From: Sclerotiophoma versabilis | Taxonomy: Eukaryota; Ascomycota; Dothideomycetes; Pleosporales; Didymellaceae | Reading direction: 5' to 3' | DNA length: 64,000 nucleotides | Assembly (NCBI GenBank): GCA_012274445.1 | Contig: JAAROD010000080.1 | Coordinates: 1,364,001 to 1,428,000 of the forward strand | In this document: piece after piece, positions 37,238 to 48,600 of the stretch | Layout of the letters: the number at the start of each line of letters is the position of its first letter | Numbering within the stretch: the stretch's first letter is position 1 | Translations under genes and position numbers: made by a program | Notes under the pieces: generated by a model | Databases searched by the model: none | What the model was told of the DNA's origin: nothing | The model's input: only the letters and a program-made list of their open reading frames with translations

Positions 37238-38775
37238 CTACGATCCGGCGGCAGATGGCGTGAAATCAGTGGTTGTCAGGTCGGGGTTGCCCGGAACAAT
37301 GATCGGCCTGTCCGACTTCAGCGTAGACAAGAAACCATCGCTGAACTTCAAGTGGTCCTTCACAATCTGCTTAGGCGTAAGACCAAGCCACTGGTTGACA
37401 CTAATGTCAGAGTACTGCTTAGCCTGCAGCACCTCAAGGAAAATCAAGGTCTCGTTGCCGGTGTTCTCAAGGTAGTGAGCGTTGGGAACGGGTACGTAGC
37501 CTACATCGCCGGCCGTGAAGTCGAATGTACGCGCGGAGCCGGGTGCCTGGTAGACAGTAAGGCGAGCAGAACCTTGGAGAAAGTATGTCCACTCGTCAGA
37601 TGTAGTGTGCCAGTGCATCTCACGCATCGCGCCGGGCTCAACGGTGATCAACGCCGTCGAGAAAGTGTCGGCGATAGGGAATGTGGCCGGGTCCAGAATC
37701 TTGATGGATCCACCGGGAACCCTGAGCGGCTCCTGCTGCGAGAAGTGGTACGTGTACTGCGTCTGCTTGGGGATGACACCAGCAGGCCCTGTAACGTTCT
37801 GTTCGCTGATGTTCTTTGGCGCGGGAGTACCTGGGAAGATCCAAAGCTGGCCGTCAGGAAGACTGTCGAAAGTCTTGGTTGTCGTGCGGAAGTTCTTAGC
37901 TAGGACTTCTTTGGGGTTGTGCTCCATAAGCTCAGAGAGAAGGAAGGTGTTGTCCTCTGAGAAGGAACCACTGTCGAAGACGAGTAAGAACTCACATCCG
38001 GTTTCGAAGGCCTGGATAGAGTGCGGAATACCGGGTGGGAAGAACCACACATCACCCTCAGTTACATCATCGATGAAAGTTTCGCCAGCTTCATTCATGG
38101 ATTGTACTCGAACGCTGCCGTTAAGCCTGTAGTCTCTGTTCAGAATGCTTGTCGGCCGGAATTCAAATGGAGTCACTTACATGAGGGCCCACTCTCCCTG
38201 CTTATGCCAATGGAGCTCACGATAGGCATTCGGGCTCAGACGCATGTTGACACCTGCCATCGCTGTTGCAATGGGCAGTTGATCTTGGTTCTGGTTACGT
38301 GCCCAACCAGCACCAGCCAGGCCATGTCGGTTGTGTGATAGACCGAACGGCCATTTTGCGTTCTTCACATCACCCGAGTCGGTAGCCGGTGGAGCAAAGA
38401 TGTCGCTGTTAAGAGCATCATAGGCATCGGTTCTGTCATGTGTGAGCTTTCGCTTACACGGTGAAATGGTCATGGTCTTTAAACTCACCTTGGGCCAGGA
38501 TCTGTAGGCCCAGTCGTTCCACCTCGGATTGGCTGAGGGTTCTTCACATTAGTGAGGTCAATGTAAAGACCATCAGCAGGATCGGCTGACTGTCCCGTGG
38601 CAAGCTCGAACTCATCGGGTGGGATGACGGTCGACTTGGTGGAGATAGGATTCGATGCTGAATAGCCAATCAATGCTTCCGAGCCGCGTAGCGAGCCTGA
38701 CGATGCCTGAGGAGCAGGAATGGCGAGGGCGGAGCCAGCCAGGGACGAAAGGATGTGTACGAAGGAGTACTTCAT
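37238..38775 (-). CDS. secreted bicupin oxalate decarboxylase
   Basis: Oxalate decarboxylase splits oxalate to formate and CO2 with manganese in each of two cupin barrels. Three exons, 38775-38489, 38432-38181 and 38126-37238, with 56- and 54-bp introns, encode 475 residues. The start gives a secretion signal (MKYSFVHILSSLAGSALA). Site 1 ligands are His170, His172 and Glu176 (ELHWHKQGEW) with His215 (GIPHSIQ). Site 2 ligands are His351, His353 and Glu358 (MHWHTTSDEW) with His397 (NAHYLEN). The lid loop SEDNT with Glu237 lines up with SENST of the Bacillus enzyme, whose Glu162 favours decarboxylation over oxidation. The acceptor at 38127 was chosen to give EWALMLNGSVRV. Confidence 0.93.
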
Positions 38776-41204
38776 GTTTGCAATGAGTGGCGGTACGTCT
38801 GGTGGGCTGTTTGCGCAGACTGTCTCGTACCATGGCGGCTCAACCATTGCCATTTATACATTCTTGGGCTGCCAGAGACCGCATGGGATTAGTTGCCTCG
38901 CGTTGCCGATCTACCCAGTCATTTGCCCGTAGTCAGTACTCAGTCGATGACCAACATAGCTTAGACATTATGACTTGACGTCAAAGGGCCGGTCAACCAT
39001 CCCCGTGGGTGAGCTACCCAGTTGGTGTGGGGATACTATGTACGATTAAGCTTCCCGTTGTAGCCGTAGCGAGATGAAATGGACTTGGGCCCTTGCATGA
39101 CCCGCCAACTGCCGGCCGCGCTAGCGGGTGGCTGAATGACGATCATTGGACGCAACTCCGCACGATGCCTCACTGCCATGTCGTCTACAAATTAATAACG
39201 CGATGAAAGCGCCGCGCGTTCTGCTCAACGCTGATGTAGCTAGCGGGGATGTCAGGGTACTCGGTAATAGGGTCGGCGGATTGGATGAGTATCGCCGGAT
39301 GCTTGTTGCCGTGTGCTATGCAGACCCACTGCAAAGCTTGGATTTGAGCTTCGCACTACTTATTGCGCCTTGGTGAGCTTGATATCGATCCACCTTGAGA
39401 GCTTAATTAAGTTCAGATCCACTAGAAGGTAGAACATGTACGCCACAGCGAAGATGACTGGCATAAGCACCGCCGCACCACACAGCCCCACGCGTCATCA
39501 TTGTCTACGATCCACCACACGAGCTGTGTAACCATTATGTGCATCAGGTAGACCGAACAAGACCTTTCTTAGATACCGTGCAACGGCCGAGTTGGACGGC
39601 GCCCCGGGGTCTAGACGAGCTTCAGACAGCGACACACAACACTCCACCCAAGCCTCACCGCATGTAGGATATCTTGAAAAACAGCTTAGAGTGTGGGACC
39701 TTGAAAGTGCATAAAACCGAGTGTTCTCCGCTCTACCGGTTCTCGGCCGACTGTTCACCCGTCCACACGAGGAAAGAAGCCAGAACGAAGGTGCCCTATT
39801 TGGCGGTCCTAGTGTAGACGCTGTTGACAGCCGCCTGTCTAAGCCGTGCGCTGCTCACGGTATCTGACTCTTGCGTGGAACATGCTGCGCACCTCGCAGA
39901 CGACGAGGCTACTGATAAAAGCGAAGTGCCATCAGTCGAGCTCCCCGGACTTTGAGCCACATCGTCTCAATCAAGATGAGCAGTCGTCGCTCATGTGCGA
40001 CATGGCGAGAGTTAAGTGAAAAACAATAAGAGAGCCTCGCGCTTCCACCTGTATCGTCCAGTTTTGAACATTGAGACTGATTGGAGCCTTGAAGGTGAAG
40101 GGATGTAGTAACACCATGACAAAGCCAATGAAGCGGGCCGCAACTTTCCAAGCGCTCTGCAGGTTTCACTGGTGCAATGACATTCAGGGGTACAGCCCAA
40201 AGTAGAAGGCGATATACGGGGTGACTTCCGGTATCATAGCGGGCACCAAGAGATAGTAGGGTCGGCGGAAGGCCGAGCTTTCTAGTCCATCGAGGAAACG
40301 CTCGCGAAGGGCATACTACATGGTTTTTACGAATTTGTAGCGGCTTGATAGACAAAGATCAGGCGGGGGTGATGGAGAGCAGCGCTACTATTGCCTTATC
40401 TGTGAAGATGATCCGGAAGGACGGCAGTTGACAGAAAAAGCAACTGTACTTAACCAGCTTAGGGAAGCAGCTTCCAAGGTCGACCATCCACATCCCTACC
40501 AATATATTGTATAAATATCACAACAAGAGCGGCGACATCAAGAAAACCATTGGGTCAGATTGTTTTGTTTTTGCAACAAGTGAGATGTTTGAGATTGCAT
40601 TGTTGAACTGCTTTTGAGAGTCAGTCACTGTGCTCTAGATGTGGTCTTGAATACAACACCAATAACAATTGGCAAGCCGTGAATACTGGAGAACATAGGG
40701 AGTATGTCACCGTAGTGCCAATCACTATTTTCCCGAAACGCGCCGTGCCGGTTGATGAAACAGGGTGGTGCGGGACAAAATGTGACTGGGTGCTTGCTGG
40801 AAGAGAGTCAACATCTCCGAAATTGGTATACCACGTGCAACGCTTTTCTAAGACATGGAATGAATATGCGTTCTTGAATAAATTGTGTGTGGTATATTAC
40901 GTTTCTTTGTTTTCCCAGAACTAATTACCAAGACGTGCAACTAGCTTATCGTGGTTGTAACCTTACACTCGCTCCTTTCTTGTCTAAGATATATAATGTT
41001 TAATTTTTACACCCGTCTCAAACATACATGTGTATCTTCTTAGGCTTTGATGGTACAGACCCGGCATCACTGGGATTACTGTCCTTTTCTCTGTCAATTT
41101 CAACAGTTGCGTTGTGCTTGCGATTTGTATGTGCATTGGTTTGAGTTACCACGCTTGAAACAGGACCTGTTGGGAACTGTGAGAGTAGCATGGCACGATA
41201 AGGT
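38776..41204. other. 2.4-kb gene-poor interval
   Basis: The first part is the oxalate decarboxylase promoter. Beyond about 39 kb I see no supportable gene; open frames are short, of mixed composition and on both strands. It adjoins the decayed gene at 41.2-42.5 kb, and together they form the emptiest part of the window. Confidence 0.5.
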
Positions 41205-42468
41205 TTATTCTCCATGGTCATCCCACCCTGATCCCTTCTCGTATGTATAGGTCGCCAGGTCGAAGAGTGGCTTGTACCTGCTGGGGCAAGCATTTCGGAT
41301 TACTGGCCGAATCGCGTCAATCCTGCTCAATTTCGTGCCTAATGCATTGACATCGTCCGTCATCGTCTGTAATGCAGGTTGAGCGAGTCCAGCATTGTTG
41401 GTGCCTAACTGGCTAAGCCCGTTAAGGCGGTCGAACTTATCGGCAGCGGCGTACAGAGCACAGAGCCCGCCCACTATTCAGCGGTCCCAGCTTCTGAGCA
41501 TGACGTATTCCGAATCGCGGTACAGCCTTTACCAATTGCTGAATCTGTTATATTTGTGCTTCCGTCTGCTATTGTTGGGGTTTGTGTCAATCAGCAGCTG
41601 AAACCAGTTGTAAGCTTCCAGATTCCTTCTTGTAACGGGATTCAGAAATCGCAAGAAGAACTTCAGCTTAAGCATGTCCATTTGTTGGCCTTTATAACGC
41701 TCAAATATGCATGATTTTCCCGGAGTTGGTACCCAAAGGAGACCGTGGCGCTTCTTAGGGATCATAGCATCCTGAAGTGGTGGCCAGACGTGGCAAAGAC
41801 CTTACGAGAGAACGCTCTTAATCAACATGACGCCAGCATTAGACTTTAGAAGCTCGTTGAACTATTCGTACCAGCCCTCATCAGACGGATATGGAAGCCT
41901 GAGCTCTGTTCATATCAAATTGGGCTCACCGGGGTGTCCATAAATCATCTCTTTAACTATATTACTGTAATAATTCGTCTCCATGGGTGGTTTCAGGGGC
42001 TTGCAATTGAATGTGGGTGGTATCTTCGGTGTCATCATCCTCTGACTCGTCAGAGCTTGTGCACTCTTCCCATACCGCTATCCCACTGTCAGTGAACGCC
42101 CAGTGGTGGTGATAACAACGTGGCTAATAATCTAGAGCGGCCTCATATAGGTTGCGAATCCTCATTTTCTCCTTTGTTGTGAGTTGTGGGTTTGTCGTGA
42201 CAATGGGTGTATGCGTGTTCAAAGGCGTGCGCATCCTCGTCCTAGGCTGCCCCTTTCTGTATTCGACGTTAGTCAAGCAGATTTTTTGTAACCCGGATTC
42301 ATATCGATTACTGCTGAATGCAGTAGCATGCTAACCAATAGTTTCTTCTCTTGTAATATGACTGACGGCTTTGTATGTAGCGTTGCCAAAGCCGTAAGGA
42401 CTTACCTGCGCCCTCCGTACCTTGCGAATGAATACTGGCGCTTGATTGTAAGTACTGTGGCTTCCATC
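41205..42468 (-). pseudogene. decayed protein-coding gene with several in-frame stops
   Basis: On the minus strand one frame carries protein-like sequence over more than 700 bases down to TAA at 41205 but is broken by stops at 41912-41910 (TGA), 41864-41862 (TAG), 41804-41802 (TAA), 41531-41529 (TAA) and 41480-41478 (TGA). Coding character on both sides of each stop is good: RLPYPSDEGWYE before one, FNELLKSNAGVMLIKSVLS after it, then AMIPKKRHGLLWVPTPGKS and KFFLRFLNPVTRRNLEAYNW. Upstream, a second frame (42468-42010) holds an acidic run (TSSDESEDDDTEDTT) and its own TAG at 42126-42124, implying a frameshift or lost intron. Most stops are one C-to-T change from Gln or Arg codons. The original protein family was not recognised. 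Confidence 0.6.
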
Positions 42469-42480
42469 TGTAGCACACGT

Positions 42481-43094
42481 CAGTACTTAACTTCTAGAGG
42501 GTATTGACAGCATACCTGAAGACTGTAGTTACCCAATCTGGGTCTGACAAAGTGGAATTATTGCGAAATGTTTAGCAGGATTCGGCTTATTTTCTTGGAA
42601 ACGGCTGATTCTGGGGTTGTTTATGTTGATAGTTGGTGACACGTGAGTCGATTAAAGGCTAGGACGATTGATCAAGAATGAAATCTCAAGAGGGAGCAGG
42701 AAGTATTTCGAAGAGTGAAGTGAAAGTTGCGTACGGCAAAGACGAGGTGAATAGCAGGCGATCTGTGTGCCCTGGCGGACGGGTTGTATCTTGGGTTATC
42801 TGTCCGAGTCAAATTTAGAAGAACGCCTTTCAACATATGCGTGACAGAAACTGACTTTGCTCATATATGCTGGTAGATTGGACTGGTTCTTGGGATCTTT
42901 CAGGAGGAGCTGGTTGGCACTTGCCGTCCTCGTTTGCTTGATAGCGTGATATGGAAGGACATCGTGGGCTCACGAAGTCCACATGACGTGCTGACCGCAG
43001 CGTGGGCACTACATGACGTCTCAAGCTGGGGGAGAAAGCCTAGCAATCTTTTATAGAGAGCTATACCGCTAGCAAACAGTGTCACCAGAGGTTC
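42481..43094. other. intergenic, no gene seen
   Basis: About 0.6 kb beside the decayed gene. A possible intron remnant lies at about 42515-42470 (GTATGC donor to CTACAG acceptor, minus strand), which may belong to the decayed gene. Nothing else was recognised. Confidence 0.4.
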
Positions 43095-43417
43095 TTATTC
43101 ACTTTCACCTTCACCGCGGCCCAGCTCCAGCTGGTGCATTCTGTCTTTTTCTTGTCCGTGCAAGCTCCCACCCCACTTGCGTATAAACATCGACTGCGCT
43201 TTTGTCTGCTTCACCACAGCAATTTCGTACCTCGCCCTCAGCTTTTCACGTTTCTCGCAGCCTGTTGCTTCAACACGCGCCCTTTGGAATCAAGCACAGC
43301 AGTACCACCAGCAAGCTCGCACTTCTCCCACAACCTCTTCTTATCGACCTTTGAATCTTTTGCGCCTATCGGTACGCCGGTTACGACTTTCCCCCTCCAG
43401 GCGACGTTCACAAGATT
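43095..43417 (+). promoter_or_regulatory. pyrimidine-rich promoter / 5' UTR region
   Basis: The 320 bases before the ATG at 43418 are strongly C/T-rich on the plus strand (for example CTTTCACCTTCACCGCGGCC at 43102 and CTTTCCCCCTCCAG near 43387). Such CT tracts are common immediately upstream of fungal transcription starts. A small upstream intron ending at CCTCCAG is possible. Confidence 0.45.
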
Positions 43418-45144
43418 ATGACCAACAGTAAGGGCTCTAAGTTCGTCACTCTGTCGATGCCAAGGACTGGCTGGAAAGAGCCCTCACGCGCTAGTACGTT
43501 TGCTTGCGCCACACATTTGAGCTCATATTCGCTAACAGGTCTCTAGGGGACGATCTGTTGAATTTACCGACAGGAGGTCCATTGATACCGACCGAAGAAG
43601 TGCGAAAGATCGTACCTACTGGGGCAGCAACAGGCACGGATGATATTATGGCGACTGCACTGAATGACAAGGTTTCTGCACCAGCAGTAGACGAGACATC
43701 TCTCGCAGAGCAGGAATTTGGCGGCGCATCTTCTGATGTGAACAGCGAAGTCGCAATGAGTCAGTTTGACGGCAGCATGGAGCAGTCTGAGGAGCACGAC
43801 GGTGACGCTGAAGACGGTGAGTAGTCGTAGCTAAGTATCTGATGTGACACCGCTGATTGATGCAAGCTCCTGGGGCTACAAAGCAGTTGGCTGACACCTC
43901 TAGCGTAGTTACTGAGGCAGACCAAACAGCAGGGCTCAACACAGTTGATGATCTTGACAATGACGAGTTGCTCGCGAACGAAGAGTGCAACGGTGAGGAT
44001 GGTGAGTGATGGTCGTACTTGCAGCCGGCGTGATGACATCTCTGATAGCTCTCATGCAGAGTATCGACGAAACTCTGCTGCATCGAGCTCACAACTAGTT
44101 CCCGCTAGCAAACATCGAGCAAAAGCCCTTCGTGAAGGTACCGAAAGCATCCGTCCACACCCCGCAGATGCAACAAAAGTGATCATCACGTATCGATGCA
44201 ACGACCCGGCCGGAGGGGTATATATTCAGGACACTGAGATACCGGAGGTTGTGCCTGCGCCTTCGAGTGCATCCAATGAGCCTGGTAGCATCATATTCCC
44301 TGACGTGGAGACCTCCAAAGTTCCAAGGACGAAGAAAGGATCGCCCTGGATACCCGTCCCTGGCGCTTCACGATACGAATGGACTCGCGACGACGGCAAC
44401 CAAAAAGAAACATGGCGCGTAAATATCTTCTTCCGCCGACTTCATCGAGCCACTCACGCGTACCAAGACATCTATGTTAACACTAAAATTCTGAAGAATG
44501 TTAATCCGAACGACAAGAAGTTCAGGACCTCCTACAACAAGTGGATCCTGCAGTTCGCGCGTCGCCGCGACGCGACCTACACGCAGAAGATCGCTAGAGT
44601 ACACTGGAGCGTCGCAGAGCGCTGTGCCCTTCACACATCCATCAACGCGTTCTGCGCTAAGTTTGGTATCCACAGGTTTGGCTTTTCTAAAGATTGCAAA
44701 CTGAGCACCAAACAACTGCAGCGCATGGCGGACGCCGTGAATGCTGCGCCGAACCCTTCGAGGTTGGTACCCCGGGGCATCGACGCTGTTCGTGGGCAAA
44801 TAGTTTCTGCTCACGACAAAGCCCAGCCGAAGAACAAGGCCATCTTCAAGTTGTTGGCCAAGGCTGTCGCATTTCGGGCTCGCATCGCTGGCGGCGAAGT
44901 GATCCCGAAGGCTGAGCGGAAGCCAAAGCTGGCTATACCTCTCTCCGAGTTCCCGGTGGACCCTCCCGTGGCGGCCCCCAGTCACTCAACTTCCGGTGGT
45001 AGAAAGCGCAAGCGGACTGCTGCCTTTGAGGGAAGCGACACGGAGCCGTCCAGTTCAGAGCTGTCGTCGCCACCAGCTTCTGAGGCCGGCGAGCACCGAG
45101 GTGTCAGTGAGAACACGTGGATGACCACCGATGAAGAGATCTAG
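43418..45144 (+). CDS. orphan, probably nuclear protein with a helical SANT-like centre
   Basis: Four exons, 43418-43493, 43547-43816, 43867-44001 and 44060-45144, with 53-, 50- and 58-bp introns, encode 521 residues. The N-terminal 180 residues are acidic and low-complexity. Residues ~270-400 look folded, with GSPWIPVPGASRYEW, WRVNIFFRRLHRATHAYQD and VHWSVAERCALHTSINAFC; the last has the Trp/helix spacing of a Myb/SANT-like segment, but this is only a resemblance. A basic GGRKRKR motif near the C-terminus suggests nuclear import. The final exon ends at TAG 45142-45144, yet the same frame stays open and protein-like for 41 more codons to TAG 45268-45270. The function is unknown. Confidence 0.75.
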
Positions 45145-45603
45145 CCAGGTGAGAGTGAGGGTAATTGGTCGGCTGTCAGTGGGGAGGTGTTGTCGGGCGA
45201 GGAGAGCGCGTGGGTGGAGGTGGAGGAAATTGTGTGTTCTCCACAGGCGAAGAAATCCCGCACCAACTAGTGGATGTGCTGCTGTAGGTAGATGTAGGCG
45301 TGATTGAAGACCAACGCAGAGTAGACAAGACAAGACAACGGGTTAAAGGACTCCTAATTGTGCCAAAATGAATGCAGAAGTGGCGTCAAGACTTCCCGTA
45401 GTCGCCAAAATACAACATTGTTACCAAAGAATGTCGAATCCTGACACTTGTCAGCAGCATCTCCATATGACGATGGTCACGCGGCTCTCGAAAGTGCTCT
45501 GGAGCCATCAATACAGCGGCAATAGGCAATGTAACAACCTGAGTGTCGAATTCGTCAAAGTCCATTAGGTGCCAGTGTAGGCCAGCATTGGATATATACC
45601 ACA
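45145..45603. other. 3' flanks; first 126 bp may be former coding sequence
   Basis: The first 126 bp continue the preceding reading frame past its TAG with clear coding character (NWSAVSGEVLSGEESAW). The remainder is ordinary non-coding DNA between convergent genes. Confidence 0.5.
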
Positions 45604-48600
45604 TTAGAATCCAAAGGCATCCAGCAAACTATTCGCATCCGGCTCCTGGAACTGCGTCGGAGGTGGCTTCTTCGGCGCGGGCTTCGCTTCCTCCTCTTCC
45701 TCGCTTTCCTTCTCCTCCTCTTCCTCTTCATCACTTCCTGCCTCCTCGTCTTTATCCTCATCCTTTTCGTTTTCCTCGTTGTCGCTTCCCTCCTCAGCAA
45801 CAGGCCCGTCGCTCTGCGCCAACTCGTTTTTGACATGTTCCCTTGTCGGCAAGTCCGCAACAACCAAACTACTTCTTCTCCTGAGCAGCTTCCTCGGATC
45901 GAAGTCGAAGTCTGTGGCCGCCTGGTTCGGTCCATTGGCATGGAAGCTATCTCTCGGCATGAGCGGACTAAGAGGCGGTCGTCCTAGTATAGTCTTGGGT
46001 GGTGGCGTAAGCAAAAACTCCCAACTCTTGACAAGATCGAGGGCAAGTACGTCGCAGCCCATGCGCTCGTACAGATTGGCCGTGTGCAGGACGAACTCCC
46101 ATTCTTCGCGCATACCGATCATGGTTGCACCACGTAGAGTCTGAAGAGATTTCTCGCGGAGCTGCTTGTAGAGGACCACAAGAGCCGGATCGTCGGTGAG
46201 GTAGGACTTCGATTGAAAGTTTGGTGTCTCGGGTGGCGATAGGAGGCGAGAGAGGGGTGTGACAAGAGCGCGAACGGCGGTGTCGCGGTGACCGAGGAGC
46301 CAATATGCCCATGTTGCGAGCCATCGATTGCCGTCACGCGCTGCTTGAGGAAGGATCTTATCCTTCAAAAATTTCAAAAGTACGGGATGGTCGTCGCCAC
46401 CGTAGACACGTGCTACGGCAATGGCGAGCTGTGTATCGCCAAGCTGATTGTGCAGCACTTGGATCGCATCGTGAAGATGATCGGCGAGGAGGAAGAATGC
46501 AGCTGCGTACTCAAACCTTCTCCTGCCCATGAGCGCATAAGCATTTTTAAGTGCAGCGGTCTTCCATCGCTCCTCCTGAAAGTTATTTGACAGTAGTCGG
46601 TGGGTCGCGCCTTGCTCTCTAGACCACGTGGCAATGCGCCATAGACTAACAAGGACAGCCTTCTTGTGCAGAGCAAGGTAGTACAGAGAGCAATCGACTG
46701 GATTCTTCTCTTCAGTTTTTGTGTATTCGTTGCGAGCAATCACTTCAAACTGTGCGCGCTGCAATCTGGTCAACTCAGAGGTTCGTTTGTGGGAAGTGAG
46801 GACCTTACCAGTGCATTGATGTCAGACATCCACATAAACACGCCACACTGCCTAGCGTTCTGCCACACCATCTTACCATTGAAGTGCCTGCTCACAAGGT
46901 CAAGCAGAATGTCTTGACTCCCTGAGTGGAAGGCCCACACTATCTCGCGCCACGAGAGGGGCGTCTTCTGCGCTTCACTCAATACGTGTTGTCGGAAGAA
47001 CAGCATGAAACGGCCCGCATTACCATCGACAGATCGTCGGTGCTTCTCGACCACTCCTATGCACTCTATGATGTCCGCGAGACGAAACTGTTCTCGACTC
47101 GACAACAGAGGCATTTGTTTGGTTGTGAGAAGCTCCTTCAAATTCCCAGCTACTTCCTCGGTCACGGTCTCCGGATCATCGTCATCCGAGAAGTCGTTGT
47201 ACGAGGAATGCAGCTCTTTCTTTGAAGCAGTCATTGTCGTCTATTTATGTTAGCTTTGACTCCCATTGTGGTGGATTGGACTCACCTCATCTTCAGAGAA
47301 GTCTTCGGCCGAAAAGCCAAGAGAACTCTCAAGCTCGTCACCCTCCGTCCAAAACTTCAGCTTCTGATACAGACGTAACAGGATTCGTTGCACAAGCATT
47401 ACCTTTCCAGACAAGACACATTGCGATAACAGCTGAGGGTGATATACAGGCAATGTACCATTGAGTCGACTGACAGCTGCAAAGATGTCAATCGAAGCGG
47501 ATTTGCGAGATATCATGCGCAGGCTTGGGAACAATTCCTCGTCAACCTTAACGTGCTCGTCTTGTATGAAGAGCTGGTTACCAGCACCAATGACAAGGTT
47601 GCCACTACCCAGCCATACTGAGTCGCCAATTGGATGAGGAGTAATGTCTCTGATGCGCACGTCACGGATCTGTACCCATGATGGGCCTGCGTTCAGGTAG
47701 TCGTAACGCAACTGCGCATAGATCACAACTCGGTATGGGAAGCCAACAGCTAGGATCGACTGATTATCCGGAGTAGAAGACCAATCGAGGTCTTGGATAA
47801 CGCCTTGCCCATCAAAAGTTTCCTCGTACTCTAGCTGCGCACTTCGAGTGTTCCAGATCGTTAATGTCGTCTTCTCAGCATTTACTAGTGCTGCCTTACG
47901 GATTGATGTGCCGCTCGCCAATGATGGATTATGCACGTTGGTGTCGACGGTTGAGGTTAGTAGCCAGTCAATCTTAGACTCTTCGGGGTCAACACGAGCT
48001 GTCCACGATTTGATAACGCCAGACTTGCTATAGGATATTGCGACGTCACGCGCAAACGTGTCAAGAAAGCCTGAGATTACCGGTGCTGACCCAGCAGGAT
48101 CCACGGGCAGGACAAATGCGAGGTCATCCTCGGACCCCAAGTCGAATGTGCAGTATTGTTCCAAAGAGATCTCAGTATGTCCGTTGGTGTAGCCATTGGT
48201 GTAAGGCACAACGCTCGAGCGTTTGCGACCAGTAACAGGATCATGTGTAAGCAAGGGCATAGTAACTTCCCAACAGATACCCTTCATCTCTGAGCTAATT
48301 GTCGCAATATGCACGCATTTCCCGCCGACTTCTGTCTCAGGGATAGCGAGGAGACACAAAGGCTTGCCTTGCAGCTTGTACTCCAGCCTTGTAACTTCCA
48401 CAGCTAGAGGGCCTCTTGTATCCCAGAGAGCAATATGGTTGTGATGCAAAAAGACCACAAAATTGCCGTCTTGCAGTAACGCCGTTCTGTGAATGTGCTC
48501 GCTGACCTTGACAGTACTATGTCGGTGCAAAGTCGTCCCGTGCTCAGTCGGCCGTTGAGTCCATACTATGCACTCATCTGTGACTGTTCGCGAGACTAAG

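Noticed and set aside
39909..40355. 148-codon minus-strand ORF in the gene-poor interval
   Set aside because: The composition (Arg/Leu/Cys/Ser-rich, no regular hydrophobic pattern) looks random and there are no splice signals or motifs to support it.
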